Positions 8,737 to 17,465 are shown, counted from the first letter of the stretch. The stretch is 64,000 bases of DNA from AP-15 sp963772295 (GCA_963772295.1 CAVYWO010000009.1:434001-498000); one strand, 5' to 3'. Notes: generated by a model from the sequence alone, not told the origin. Translations and numbers: made by a program.

Positions 8737-10449
8737 ATGACCACACCCGCCGCGCATCGTCCAACCATCGCCGTCACCCGCCACGCGATCGCGGCCGGCC
8801 ATTACCTCGCCGCGACGGCCGGCTTTGCGATCCTCGAAGCGGGCGGCAATGCGATCGACGCCGGCTGCGCCGCAGGGCTGGCGCTCGGCGTGGTGCAGAG
8901 CGATCTCGTCGATGTCGCCGGGGTGGCACCGATCATGGTCTATCTCGCGGAGAGCCGCGAGGTCGTGACGGTCGCCGGGCTCGGCCCTTGGCCGAAGGCG
9001 CTCGACCCCGAGCTATTCATGCGCGCCTACGGCGGCAAGATCCCGAAGGGCGTATTGCGCACCGTCGTGCCGGCGGCGCCCGATGCCTGGATCACAGCCT
9101 TGCGCCGCTGGGGCACGATGGGCTTTGGCGAGGTCGCGGCGGCAGCGATCCGTCTCGCCCGCGACGGCTTCCCGATGTACCCGCTGATGGAGGAGAGCCT
9201 GAAGCGGCACGAGGCCGACCATCGAGTGTGGCCGTCGTCGGCCGCGATCTTTCTGCCGAACGGCCGCCCGCCCGAAGCCGGCGAGCTGTTCCGCCAGACC
9301 GATCTCGCCGGCTCTTTGCAATATATGGCCGATGAGGAACGCGCCGCCGCCGGACGCGGCCGCGTGGCCGGGCTCGAAGCGGCGCGCGACGCGTTCTACC
9401 GCGGCGACATCGCCAAAAGGATCCTCGCCTTCATGGAGGAGGAGGGCGGGCTGCTCTCGGCCGAGGATCTCGCCGAATATCGTTCGCCGGTCGGGTCGCC
9501 CGAGTGCCGCCGCTTTGGCGACCTCGAGGTCTTCACCTGCGGCGCCTGGTGCCAGGGTCCGGTATTGCTGCAGACCCTGGCCCTCTTGGAGGGCGTCGAC
9601 CTCACCGCCCTTGGCCACAACAGCGCCGATTACATCCACCAACTGACCGAGGCGCTAAAGCTCGCCTTTGCCGACCGCGAGGCCTATTACGGCGACCCGG
9701 CCATGGTCGAGGTGCCGCTCGCGACCCTGATCTCGGCCGAATACGCCGCCCTGCGGCGCAAGCTGATCCGCTCCGACCGAGCGATGCCGGAGATGCCGCC
9801 GCCCGGCGATCTCGGCCGCGGCTTTGGCGGGTTTCGGCCGGCCGCCGGCGACCCGAACCCGGAGCCCGACACCTCCTATGTCTGCGTCGCCGATCGCTTT
9901 GGCAATCTCTTCTCGGCGACGCCGAGCGACGGCTCCTACGGCTCGCCGGTCGTGCCGGGGACCGGGCTCGTCCCGTCGAACCGCGGCTCGCAGTCGCGCC
10001 CGGACCCGCGCCATCCCTCGGGCGTCGCCCCCGGCAAGCGACCGCGTCTGACGCCGAACCCGGCCTTGGCGATCAAGGGCGGCGACCGCTTCATGCCGTT
10101 CGGCACACCGGGCGGCGATGTGCAGAGCCAGGCAATGCTGCAGGTTTTGCTGAACCGCTTCGTCTTTGACCAGGACCTGCAAGCGGCGATCGAGAGCCCG
10201 CGTTTTGCCAGCTACAGCTTTCCCTCGTCCTTTGCGCCCTTCGACTATTACCCGGGCCGGCTGGCGATCGAAGCCCGCATCCCGGAAAGGGTCATTGCCG
10301 AGCTCGCCCGCCGCGGCCACGAGATCCACCGCTGGCCCGACTGGATCTGGACCGCTGGTGCGGTCTGCGCGATCGACCTCGACAAAGGGCGCGGCGTCAT
10401 TGAAGCCGGCGCCGACCCACGCCGCGCCGCCTATGCGCTCGGGTTCTAG
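8737..10449 (+). CDS. ggt: Gamma-glutamyltransferase
   Basis: The protein has 570 residues and fits the family length. It has the N-terminal GGT block (AATAGFAILEAGGNAIDAG) and the autoprocessing segment PEPDTSYVCVADRFGN, where the threonine should be the nucleophile exposed by self-cleavage into large and small subunits. The later SDGSYGSPVVPGTG and MPFGTPGGDVQSQAML are the glycine-rich substrate-binding blocks. No signal peptide is seen, unlike many periplasmic GGTs, so it may act in the cytoplasm or be a cephalosporin-acylase-like GGT homologue. The open frame runs far upstream, but MTTPAAHRPTIAVTRH at 8737 is the natural start. It is divergent from the dihydropyrimidinase operon and may share its glutamyl theme. 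Confidence 0.92.
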   Translation: MTTPAAHRPTIAVTRHAIAAGHYLAATAGFAILEAGGNAIDAGCAAGLALGVVQSDLVDVAGVAPIMVYLAESREVVTVAGLGPWPKALDPELFMRAYGGKIPKGVLRTVVPAAPDAWITALRRWGTMGFGEVAAAAIRLARDGFPMYPLMEESLKRHEADHRVWPSSAAIFLPNGRPPEAGELFRQTDLAGSLQYMADEERAAAGRGRVAGLEAARDAFYRGDIAKRILAFMEEEGGLLSAEDLAEYRSPVGSPECRRFGDLEVFTCGAWCQGPVLLQTLALLEGVDLTALGHNSADYIHQLTEALKLAFADREAYYGDPAMVEVPLATLISAEYAALRRKLIRSDRAMPEMPPPGDLGRGFGGFRPAAGDPNPEPDTSYVCVADRFGNLFSATPSDGSYGSPVVPGTGLVPSNRGSQSRPDPRHPSGVAPGKRPRLTPNPALAIKGGDRFMPFGTPGGDVQSQAMLQVLLNRFVFDQDLQAAIESPRFASYSFPSSFAPFDYYPGRLAIEARIPERVIAELARRGHEIHRWPDWIWTAGAVCAIDLDKGRGVIEAGADPRRAAYALGF

Positions 10450-10643
10450 CCTCACCGCGACCGACGCAACGGCCGAGCGCGTCAGCCGTCAATTGTCCCC
10501 ATTCTCAGGTGTTCCAATGTCGGGAGATCGCCGCTTTGCGATCCGGCCGGATTGCTCGGGACCGTCAGCCACAAGAACAGCACCCCGCGCCCGACATTGT
10601 CCCGAGCCCCGGCGCCGGCCCGCACCGCCCGCGCGCTCGGGTT

Positions 10644-11135
10644 CTAGTCGTCGGGACCGTGGCGCTGCCGGTCCGGGTAGGGCGTGCCGTCGCGGCGGGT
10701 GTACATCGCAGGCTTGCCGCCGGCCGGAGCGATCATGTCGATGTCGCTGTAATAGCCTGTGTCAGCGGCGATGCGGGTCCCGATTTCAAGCAGCTCGGCG
10801 TCGGCCGCAGAACGGTTCTGCAGGCAATGCCCGTTGCCCTCATTGGCCGGAAACCCGGCGGCGTCGCCGGCGCGAAGGATTTCTTCGCCGGCGTCGGTGA
10901 CCAGCACCACCTCCCCCGAGAGCACGTAGACAAACTCGTCCCCGGCGCTATGCCAGTGGCGCTGGCTCGACCAGGCACCGGGCGGCAGGCGCAGCAAATT
11001 CACCCCGTACTGGGTCAAACCGGCGGCGTCGCCGAGGCGCTTGCGGACTCGCGCGCGGCACGGCACGTCGAACGGCGGGGGGTATGTCGTGCCGACAATG
11101 GTCGGCAAGCCGGACACATCGATGCGCTTGCTCAT
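10644..11135 (-). CDS. Cupin-domain protein
   Basis: The protein has 163 residues with one cupin barrel. Motif 1 is seen as RHWHSAGDEFVYVLSGEVVL (two His and one Glu as metal ligands) and motif 2 as AGDAAGFPANEGNGHCLQN with the last His. The N-terminal part (residues 1-50) is a lead-in with a conserved YPPPFDVPCRARVRKRL. Such small cupins bind a divalent metal and are sugar or small-molecule binding or isomerase proteins; the substrate is unknown. It is a single gene between ggt and the sedolisin gene, both on the other strand. The roughly 190-base gap after ggt holds nothing recognisable except a repeated 15-mer. Confidence 0.85.
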   Translation of the reverse strand: MSKRIDVSGLPTIVGTTYPPPFDVPCRARVRKRLGDAAGLTQYGVNLLRLPPGAWSSQRHWHSAGDEFVYVLSGEVVLVTDAGEEILRAGDAAGFPANEGNGHCLQNRSAADAELLEIGTRIAADTGYYSDIDMIAPAGGKPAMYTRRDGTPYPDRQRHGPDD

Positions 11136-11349
11136 TGGCGCGAAATCTCCCGGTCGGGCCGCGGCGAGCCCAGCAGTGCATCACTCGGCGCTGCGCCCGT
11201 GCCGCATTTTAGCGGCAACGGTCGCGGCGTGCACCCGGAGCCGGCCGGCGGACGCTTGCACGGTGCTGCCCTCGGGCGATTGGCGAAGACAGCCCGGCAC
11301 CGAGCTGGTATAGGTCTGGGGACACCCAGTCATTTGAAGGAGATAGAAC

Positions 11350-12753
11350 ATGTCGGCAACACAGCGGGTGTGCTCGAAGATCTGCGGGACGGTCGCCGTG
11401 GCGGCGCTGCTCGCGATCGGCGCCGGGGCGGCGCAGGCCGCCGGACCCCCGGGCCAAATCGTCATTCCCCCATCGAGCGTGGTGAGGCCTGAAGACCTCG
11501 GGCACCGCTTCCACACCAACATCATTATCATGGTGCCAAAAGGCGGTTTTGCGGCGAGCGTCGGCACCCCGCAATCGGCGCCGGTCGTGGATTGGGTGGT
11601 CGAGACGCCGGCGTCGCTCGCCTGTGCGTGCCAATTGGTGACCGTCGCAAACGGCTGCAACCCGTACCTGGTGTCGACCAACCCGAAGGGCGGCTCGCAC
11701 GCCATCGCGGTCATCGGCGCGTATGACTACGCCGACTCCCACGGCGTCTCGGCCGCGGCGAGCGATTTGGCGGTCTTCGACGATGTGTTCGGGGTGGCCG
11801 GGGCAAACTTCTCGGTGATCTTCGGGACCGGCAGCCCGAGCGCCGGCTGCAAGAACGGCACGAAGCCATCCCCCAACGCGGGTACCGGCTTTGATATCGA
11901 AGCGTCATTGGACATCGAATGGGCGCACGCGATGGCGCCGTCGGCCAAGCTCTACCTCGTGGAAGCCAACTCGAACTCGATAAGCGACCTGCAGAACGCC
12001 ATTGAGGTCGCGGCCGCATGCGTCGCGGCCGGTGGAGGAGGCGAGGTCTCGGTCAGCTATGGCAGTCCCGAGTTCTCCGGCGAGAACGCCTTCGATTCGA
12101 CCTTCACGGCGAAGGACGTCGTCTACTTCTTCGCGGCTGGCGACACGCCCGGGGTATCGTACCCGGCCGCCTCGCCCAATGTGATCGGCGTCGGCGGCAC
12201 CACCATCAGCCGCAACAAGCTGACCGTCGCCTACCAGAGCCAGGCCGTTTGGAACATCAATGATTCGTTCAGCGGCTTGCTGCTGGGGACGGGCGGCGGC
12301 CCCAGCGCCTTTGAAACGCGCCCGACCTACCAAAGCGGCATTGCCAAGATCGTCGGCAGCGCTCGCGGCACGCCCGATCTCGCCGCCGTAGCCGACGTCA
12401 ACACCGGCGTGTGGATCTACAACTCGACCTCTAATCCAGGCAAAGGGGTCTTTATGCAGGTCGGCGGCACCAGCGCCGCGACGCCGATCACGGCCGGCAT
12501 CTTCAACCAGCTCGGCCTGTTCTATTCATCGAGCCAAGCCGCACTCACGGCGATCTATGCCAATACCGGGAAGGTCAGGACCGCGCACGTGACCGACATC
12601 AACAGCGGTCTCTGCGGCCCCCCCGGATTTGAGACGCCCAACGGTCCCTTCGTGGGCTTCGGCTCGCCTTACGATCCGAACTACATAGAAGCCACCACCG
12701 GCTTGAGTTGGGATTGGTGCACCGGTTGGGGCACGCCGCACGGGAGCAAGTGA
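11350..12753 (+). CDS. Secreted sedolisin (S53) family serine-carboxyl peptidase
   Basis: The protein has 467 residues with a signal peptide ending near AAQA (about residue 29). The catalytic Glu/Asp pair lies in GFDIEASLDIEWAHAMAP, SVSYGSPE is the region near the oxyanion residue, FFAAGDTPG follows, and the nucleophile serine lies in VGGTSAATP. Near the C-terminus VTDINSGLCG resembles the calcium-binding loop of the family. S53 enzymes are acid-active endopeptidases usually made with a prodomain of around 150-190 residues; here only about 90 residues separate the signal peptide from the catalytic fold, so the prodomain is short or missing. A strong AAGGAG lies 7 bases before the ATG. It is a single gene with its own promoter, presumably in the 200 bases upstream. 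Confidence 0.85.
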   Translation: MSATQRVCSKICGTVAVAALLAIGAGAAQAAGPPGQIVIPPSSVVRPEDLGHRFHTNIIIMVPKGGFAASVGTPQSAPVVDWVVETPASLACACQLVTVANGCNPYLVSTNPKGGSHAIAVIGAYDYADSHGVSAAASDLAVFDDVFGVAGANFSVIFGTGSPSAGCKNGTKPSPNAGTGFDIEASLDIEWAHAMAPSAKLYLVEANSNSISDLQNAIEVAAACVAAGGGGEVSVSYGSPEFSGENAFDSTFTAKDVVYFFAAGDTPGVSYPAASPNVIGVGGTTISRNKLTVAYQSQAVWNINDSFSGLLLGTGGGPSAFETRPTYQSGIAKIVGSARGTPDLAAVADVNTGVWIYNSTSNPGKGVFMQVGGTSAATPITAGIFNQLGLFYSSSQAALTAIYANTGKVRTAHVTDINSGLCGPPGFETPNGPFVGFGSPYDPNYIEATTGLSWDWCTGWGTPHGSK

Positions 12754-12766
12754 CCGGGCAGCCCAG

Positions 12767-12979
12767 TCAGGCCGGAGACGCGGCGACCAGGTCGAGCCGC
12801 CGCTCGATGCGGTCGATGCGCAAGGACATCGCCGCCATGTCGCCGCGTATACTCGCCACCGGGCCTTCGAGCGACGTGACCCGATGCTCCAAATCCTGAA
12901 CGTCGCCGATCAGCCGGTTGAGCTTCACGTCGAGCCGCCGCAGGCCAGCGAGAACGAGGTTGTCGGGCTCGCCGCTAAT
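12767..12979 (-). CDS. Small coiled-coil protein (start codon degraded?)
   Basis: The C-terminal residues read as heptads: LNRLIGDVQDLEHRVTSLEG and then MSLRIDRIERRLDLV, a typical alphaproteobacterial small coiled-coil protein (commonly MxxEPDNLVLxxLRRLD...). In this copy the expected initiator is ATT (12977-12979, ISGEPDNLVLAGLRRLD), so either ATT is used or the start has mutated; an in-frame GTG lies 23 codons further in. No ribosome binding site is obvious. It is convergent with the sedolisin gene (13-base gap) and sits next to a TPP-enzyme remnant, so it may be part of the decayed stretch. Function is unknown. Confidence 0.45.
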   Translation of the reverse strand: MSGEPDNLVLAGLRRLDVKLNRLIGDVQDLEHRVTSLEGPVASIRGDMAAMSLRIDRIERRLDLVAASPA

Positions 12980-13036
12980 GCCGGCGGTTATGGTCCGCCA
13001 CCGGAACGGATTCAAGGCGCCGGGCGATCGTGCTAG

Positions 13037-13450
13037 GCTCGCCGACGGTCGGGCATCTCGGGAGAACCGGGGTGGGGGCCCGAGCGGCGGGTGCTGGTGG
13101 TCACCGGCGACGGCGAGATGCTGATGGGCTTGGGTGCATTGGCGACGATCGGCTGGCAGCGGCCGCCGAACCTGGCGATCGCGGTCTTCGACAACGGCTG
13201 TTACGGCGAGACGGGCATGCAGGCGAGCCACACCGCGACGACGGTTTCGCTGGTCGCGGTCGCCGCCGGCTGCGGCATAAAGGAAACCTTCGACATCGCC
13301 GACGAGCGTGGACTGCGCGAATTTGCGGGCCGCCTGCAGGAATCGGCGACGACGCTGTTCGCCCGGATCCTGATCGCCGCCGATGAACCGCCGCGCGACG
13401 GCGTCTATCTGAAGCACCGCTTCCGCCGCGCCGTCGGCGTCGAAACTTGA
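13037..13450 (+). pseudogene. C-terminal remnant of a TPP-dependent decarboxylase (phospho/sulfopyruvate-type small subunit)
   Basis: The open segment contains RRVLVVTGDGEMLMGLGALA, the thiamine-diphosphate/Mg binding motif (GDG followed downstream by the DNGCYGETG element), and a normal C-terminal end (VYLKHRFRRAVGVET). These are hallmarks of the small TPP-binding subunit related to phosphonopyruvate and sulfopyruvate decarboxylases, normally around 190 residues. Only the last 125 or so are here: the frame is closed by a TAG at 13034-13036 and the residues that should precede the TPP motif are missing. A GTG at 13091 could start a 119-residue fragment, but without the N-terminal half it would not fold as the family does. 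It is a truncated relic. Confidence 0.7.
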
Positions 13451-13513
13451 CCCGAACGCCGGCGCCCGGTGTAACCTCGCGCCCGGCTTCACCGCAATCG
13501 AAGGGCCCTATTC

Positions 13514-14701
13514 GTGAGCATCGGAACCCTGCCGCTGGCGCAATTCACCGTTCTCGATCTGACCCATGCCCGCGCCGGCCCAACGGCGGTGCGTCAGCTC
13601 GCCGATTGGGGCGCCAATGTCATCAAAATCGAGCCGCCAGGCGAGGCGAGGAGCGATGTGACCGGCTCGCGGCGCGACGGGTTCGATTTTCAAAACCTGC
13701 ACCGCAACAAGCGCAGCCTGACCTTGAACCTGAAGAGCGAGGAAGGCAAAGCGATCTTCTTCGAATTGGCCAAGAAGGCCGACGTCGTCGTCGAGAATTT
13801 CCGGTCGACCGTGAAACATCGGCTCGGCGTCGATTACGAGAGCGTCAAGAGGATCAACCCGCGCATCGTCTATGGCAGCATCTCCGGCTTTGGCCAGACC
13901 GGGCCCTATGCCGAGCGGCCCGGGGTCGACCAGATCGCCCAGGGCATGGGTGGGCTGATGTCGATCACGGGCCTGCCGGGGCAGGGGCCGGTGCGGGTCG
14001 GCATTCCGGTCGACGATCTTTGCGCCGGGCTGCTGCTCGCCCAAGGGATCTTGATGGCGCTGATCGAGCGCGGGTCTGCGGGCGAGGGGCAATGGGTGCA
14101 CACCTCGTTGCTCGAAGCCCAGATCTTCATGCTCGACTTCCAGGCCGCGCGCTGGCTGATGGCGGGCGAGGTTGCCCCGCAGGCCGGCAACGACCATCCG
14201 ACCGGGATTCCGACCGGCGTGTTTCCGACCGCGGACGGCGAGATCAACATCGCCGCCTCGGGCGACCATATGTTCCGCCGCTTCTGCGAGGCGGCCGACG
14301 CGATGGCATTGCTCGGCGATCCCGATTACGCGACCGGCGCCGAGCGCTCAAAGAACCGGAAGACGCTCAACCAGCGGATCGCCGAGATCACCAGAAGGCG
14401 TCCCTCCGCCTATTGGATCGAGTTGTTGAACGAGGTCGGGGTGCCGTGCGGCCCGATCTACAGGATCGACGAGACTTTTGCCGACCCGCAGGTACGGCAT
14501 CTCGAAATGGCGCGGCCGATCGACCACCCGAAGCTCGGCCGGTTGGCGGCCGTCGGCCAGGCAATCAACATGACCCGGACGCCCGAGCCGGAAACTCTGC
14601 GTCCGACGCCCGACCTCGGCGAGCACACCGACGCCATCCTGCGCGAATTCGGCTATGACGAGAAGCGGATCGCCGGGCTGCGAGCCCGCGCCGTCATCTA
14701 G
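13514..14701 (+). CDS. CaiB/BaiF (class III) CoA-transferase
   Basis: The 395-residue protein opens with FTVLDLTHARAGPTAVRQLADWGANVIKIE, the family's N-terminal block, and has NKRSLTLNLKSEEG, VVVENFR and the segment AERPGVDQIAQGMGG, where the aspartate is the residue that forms the acyl-anhydride with CoA. IPVDDLCAGLLLAQGILMAL and NDHPTGIPTGVFPTADG follow. The family moves CoA between organic acids (for example formyl/oxalyl-CoA, carnitine or aromatic acyl-CoA); substrate cannot be assigned. The start is GTG at 13514. The gene appears monocistronic, directly after the TPP remnant. A second, only distantly similar CoA-transferase lies at 38886-40145. Confidence 0.9.
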   Translation: MSIGTLPLAQFTVLDLTHARAGPTAVRQLADWGANVIKIEPPGEARSDVTGSRRDGFDFQNLHRNKRSLTLNLKSEEGKAIFFELAKKADVVVENFRSTVKHRLGVDYESVKRINPRIVYGSISGFGQTGPYAERPGVDQIAQGMGGLMSITGLPGQGPVRVGIPVDDLCAGLLLAQGILMALIERGSAGEGQWVHTSLLEAQIFMLDFQAARWLMAGEVAPQAGNDHPTGIPTGVFPTADGEINIAASGDHMFRRFCEAADAMALLGDPDYATGAERSKNRKTLNQRIAEITRRRPSAYWIELLNEVGVPCGPIYRIDETFADPQVRHLEMARPIDHPKLGRLAAVGQAINMTRTPEPETLRPTPDLGEHTDAILREFGYDEKRIAGLRARAVI

Positions 14702-14725
14702 CGTCGCTCGGGCCTCTGCGCCGCC

Positions 14726-16228
14726 TCAGAAACCGAAGGCGTAAAGCCGGTCGTCAGCGCCGACATAGAGCCGGTCGCCGGTCGCCAGCAGCGTCTGCAA
14801 ATGATGCAATCCGGTCATCTGATCGCCGGGGCCGCCGCCGCCGAACAATACCGCGCCGGTGTCGCCGCGGAAGCCGTGCAGCCGATTGTCGCCCTCGGCG
14901 CCCAGGATCCACACGATCGGGTCGCTGCGGCCGTCGGTCGTCGTGACGATCGGCGCACTGCGGCCGGTCAATCCGCCGCACCATAGGGTGGCGACCGACG
15001 GCGGCGCGCCGGCGCGGATTTCGAGGGCGGTCAGCGCGTCGTCGGTACGCGGGTTCGGGCAGCGGGCGCCCCGCCCCTCGAAGGCGACGATCACCCCGTT
15101 GGCCTCCGGATACGCCGCCGGCGAGGCGTGGACGCGATTGCTCGCCACGGTCGGGGCGACGAGCGCGCCACCGATGCCGCCGAGATCGTCGCGGTCGAGG
15201 AGATAGGCACGGCCATCCTTGCCGAGCGCCAGAACGAGCGGTTGCACGCCTTGCGCGGCCGCCACCTCCAGCGGCAACGGGTTGCTGGCGCCGAGATCCG
15301 TATCGGTGGCGTCGAGCGCGCGCCAATCGGCGGCCGCGAAAAAATCCCGTGTTCGGCCGCTGCGCGCGAGATCGGGAGCGAGGCGAAACACCGCCTCGCC
15401 GTCGCCCCAGCGACGGGCGCCTTGCGTATTGCCGGTGGCGAAAATCAGCCGCTCGCCGTCGCTGGCGATCCCGCCCGGCGCCCAAATCCCGCCCTTCGAC
15501 GCGATCGTGCTCCAGGCCACGATATCGGCCGGATTTTGCAGACCGATGCCGACAACCCAGCCGTGATAAGAGCCGCAATCCCCCGCATGCCCGCCATAAG
15601 GAACGAAAACCCGACCACCGAGAACGGCAAGGGCTCCGCGCTGGTTCTGAACGGGCGCACTGAAACTCAGGCCCCGCGCCGCCAGCGCCGCGCCGATATC
15701 GACCGGCCAGCCCGGCAGCGGCGCGCCGTCGGCGAGAGACAAGGCAAAGACCAGGTGGCGCGGCCCCGACGGCCCGGCCGCCATCGCGTCGAGATACAGG
15801 GTCTGCGACGGCGCGTCGATTACCGGCGTGCCGGTGACGCCAACCGGGTCGATATCGCCGCAGGGCAGATCGGACAGCGGCACCGGACGACCGAAGCTGC
15901 GCCTCCACAGCGTCGTCCCTGAGCCGGCGTCGATCGCCGCTGCAATGTCGTCCTCGGTCGCGACGATCAGGCGCGCCGCCGCGGCGTCCGGCGGCTGCCA
16001 ATAGAGCGGCTGGGCATCGAGCCGGCCGCGAAAGCGCGGCGCAAAGCCGAGGTCGAGACGGACGCCGCGGGCGCGCGCCCAGCTGAGCGCCGGCGCGACG
16101 TAAAGGCCGCTGCGGCCGGGGTCGCCATGGTAGGTGAGCACCGATTGCGCATGAGCAGTGCCGGCAAGCAGCGCCGCCAGCAGCGCCGCCGCCGCGCCAC
16201 GCATCCTCGCCACGGTCGCGAACTGCAT
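14726..16228 (-). CDS. Exported PQQ-like beta-propeller protein
   Basis: The product is 500 residues with a signal peptide (MRGAAAALLAALLAGTAHA). The mature part shows repeated propeller blades of the PQQ-dehydrogenase type: IAAAIDAGSGTTLWRRSFG, GVTGTPVIDAPSQTLYLDAM, LVLALGKDGRAYLLDRDDLG and LLATGDRLYVGADDRLYAFGF. Aspartate/arginine residues typical of a real PQQ dehydrogenase active site are not evident, so it may be a structural or binding propeller. I chose the ATG at 16228 because AGGAG and GAGGGG precede it; the frame is open nine codons further. It is divergent from the DUF4189 gene (76-base gap) and both encode exported proteins. Confidence 0.78.
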   Translation of the reverse strand: MQFATVARMRGAAAALLAALLAGTAHAQSVLTYHGDPGRSGLYVAPALSWARARGVRLDLGFAPRFRGRLDAQPLYWQPPDAAAARLIVATEDDIAAAIDAGSGTTLWRRSFGRPVPLSDLPCGDIDPVGVTGTPVIDAPSQTLYLDAMAAGPSGPRHLVFALSLADGAPLPGWPVDIGAALAARGLSFSAPVQNQRGALAVLGGRVFVPYGGHAGDCGSYHGWVVGIGLQNPADIVAWSTIASKGGIWAPGGIASDGERLIFATGNTQGARRWGDGEAVFRLAPDLARSGRTRDFFAAADWRALDATDTDLGASNPLPLEVAAAQGVQPLVLALGKDGRAYLLDRDDLGGIGGALVAPTVASNRVHASPAAYPEANGVIVAFEGRGARCPNPRTDDALTALEIRAGAPPSVATLWCGGLTGRSAPIVTTTDGRSDPIVWILGAEGDNRLHGFRGDTGAVLFGGGGPGDQMTGLHHLQTLLATGDRLYVGADDRLYAFGF

Positions 16229-16304
16229 GTCCCCTCGCTCCTTGGCCGCGAGCATGATATAGCGTCGTCTCCGCTACCCCTGGGAAATCACGGAGAATTG
16301 TTCG

Positions 16305-16667
16305 ATGCGTGGAACGCCGTTGGCCGTTGCCGCCTTGCTTTTCTTCGCGGCGACCGTGCCGGCTGCCGCCGGTTATGGTGCCATTGCCTGGGACAAGGAG
16401 ACCGGAAAGAGCGGCTGGAGCTGGGACCAGTCGACCGCGGCCAAGGCCCGGGAGGTGGCGCTGAGCCAGTGCGGCACCGGCGGCTGCAAGGTGGTCGTGG
16501 AGAGCGCGGCGAAACAATGTTCTGCCCTGGCAACGACCGCGGACCGCAAGCACATCGGGGCCGCCTGGCGGACGACGCAGGATGCGGCGCGGCTCGCGGC
16601 CATCGCCAATTGCGAGAAGGCGAAGTCGGGCGAGTGCGTCATCCGGTTCAGCATGTGCAACAAGTGA
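16305..16667 (+). CDS. Secreted DUF4189-domain protein
   Basis: The protein has 120 residues. It has a signal peptide (AAALLFFAATVPAAA-like core) followed by a DUF4189 pattern: GYGAIAWDKETGKSGWSWD, KAREVALSQCGTGGCKVVV and an AAKQCSALA block, ending in FSMCNK. Paired cysteines suggest disulfides in the periplasm or outside. Function of the family is unknown; it is frequent in Gram-negative secreted proteins. GGAG lies about 10 bases before the ATG. It is divergent from the beta-propeller gene. Confidence 0.78.
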   Translation: MRGTPLAVAALLFFAATVPAAAGYGAIAWDKETGKSGWSWDQSTAAKAREVALSQCGTGGCKVVVESAAKQCSALATTADRKHIGAAWRTTQDAARLAAIANCEKAKSGECVIRFSMCNK

Positions 16668-17001
16668 CGCCCCGCGATGAACCCTTGCCAGCCTCCCACC
16701 AGCAATGCCGACCCGCCAGGGATTAAACTCACCCGCTGCCATCGCGAGGCGCCCCCGGCCGGAGCCTGTCCTCGGGCCGGCCGAAGGCCGGACCCGGGGG
16801 CCGGGGCAGGCTCGGCGCCGTGGCGATCTCGTCGGCGCGTAGTCGAGAGGGTCGGGATTGCTTCCCGGCCTGCGCCGGGACCGCTCCGCTCCTAAAAGAA
16901 ACCACCGGGTCGAGGCGGCCGCCTCGACCCGGGCCGCCGTCTGGCGGCCCATGAATCCGGCGGTCAGGCAAGACTCCGAGGTCGAGGGTAAGCTAAGGAC
17001 A
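16668..17001. other. Intergenic region with palindromic repeats, no gene
   Basis: The 334 bases between the DUF4189 gene and the IS110 transposase contain no convincing gene. They hold an imperfect long palindrome at 16763-16812, beginning AGCCTG and ending CAGGCT around a CCGGCCGAAGGCCGG core, and a shorter one at 16863-16880 (TCCCGGCC/TGCGCCGGGA). Both belong to the family of dispersed GC-rich palindromes seen elsewhere in the window. Confidence 0.6.
16763..16812. repeat. GC-rich palindromic repeat (AGCCTG...CAGGCT)
   Basis: The ends AGCCTG and CAGGCT are inverted copies and the centre CCGGCCGAAGGCCGG folds on itself. The AGCCTG word and the CCGG(C)CGAAGGCCGG core recur in the element that has jumped into the IS110 transposase at 17443-17465. 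Confidence 0.6.
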
Positions 17002-17331
17002 TCATGCCGCCTGTGGGAGGGGCTGAAGCGCGACTTGGTAGCCAAGCTTTGTGAGCTGCGCGACAAGACGTTTGGCTTTGACCTCGGTCGACCGGCGGTC
17101 GAAGTGGTCGGCCCCTAGGTCCTGGTGGAAGGTGCCGTCCTTCAGCATGTGGTAGATCGCGGTTAGCATCGAGGCGGCGACGGCGCAAATGGCTTTCTTC
17201 GGGCCGCGCCTGCTGCGCAACCGGTTGAACTGGGCCTTGTAGTAGCTGTCCTTGTTGCGGCTGGCCGCCCAGGCGCATTGGACCAGCATGGTCTTGAGCC
17301 ACGGGGCGCCCTTTCGCAGGCGCGAGGACTT

Positions 17332-17379
17332 GCGCTTGCCGTGGGCCTTCAGCCCACGGGCTTGACCCGTGGGGCTCTC
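17332..17379. repeat. 48-base palindromic segment within IS110 transposase A
   Basis: This stretch is identical over 48 bases to 18920-18967 in the second, clearly diverged IS110 transposase. It contains two overlapping hairpins sharing a middle arm: CCGTGGGC-CTTCA-GCCCACGG and CCCACGGG-CTTGA-CCCGTGGG. In protein it encodes SPTGQARGLKAHGKR, about 11 residues more than I expect between the NES and GKR motifs of IS110 proteins, and it stays in frame. Confidence 0.65.
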
Positions 17380-17442
17380 ATTCTGAGCTGGACACATACC
17401 GGCCCAGGCAAGAAGGTGTCCGGCCGTCGGGAAGCGGCTCAT

Positions 17443-17465
17443 AGCCTGCCCCGGCGAAGGCCGGG
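17443..17465. repeat. 23-base palindromic element inserted in IS110 transposase A
   Basis: On the coding strand it contains CCCCGGC-CTTC-GCCGGGG, a perfect 7-bp stem with a 4-base loop, followed by CAGGCT. Compared with IS110 copy B, which reads straight from AEIGRD to MSRFPTAGHL, these 23 bases are extra and shift the frame. The element shares its AGCCTG end and core with the palindrome at 16763-16812. Confidence 0.7.

Noticed and set aside
14754..17066. 770-codon open frame on the minus strand
   Set aside because: It overlaps the beta-propeller gene in another frame, has the composition of a high-GC shadow, and shows no motif.
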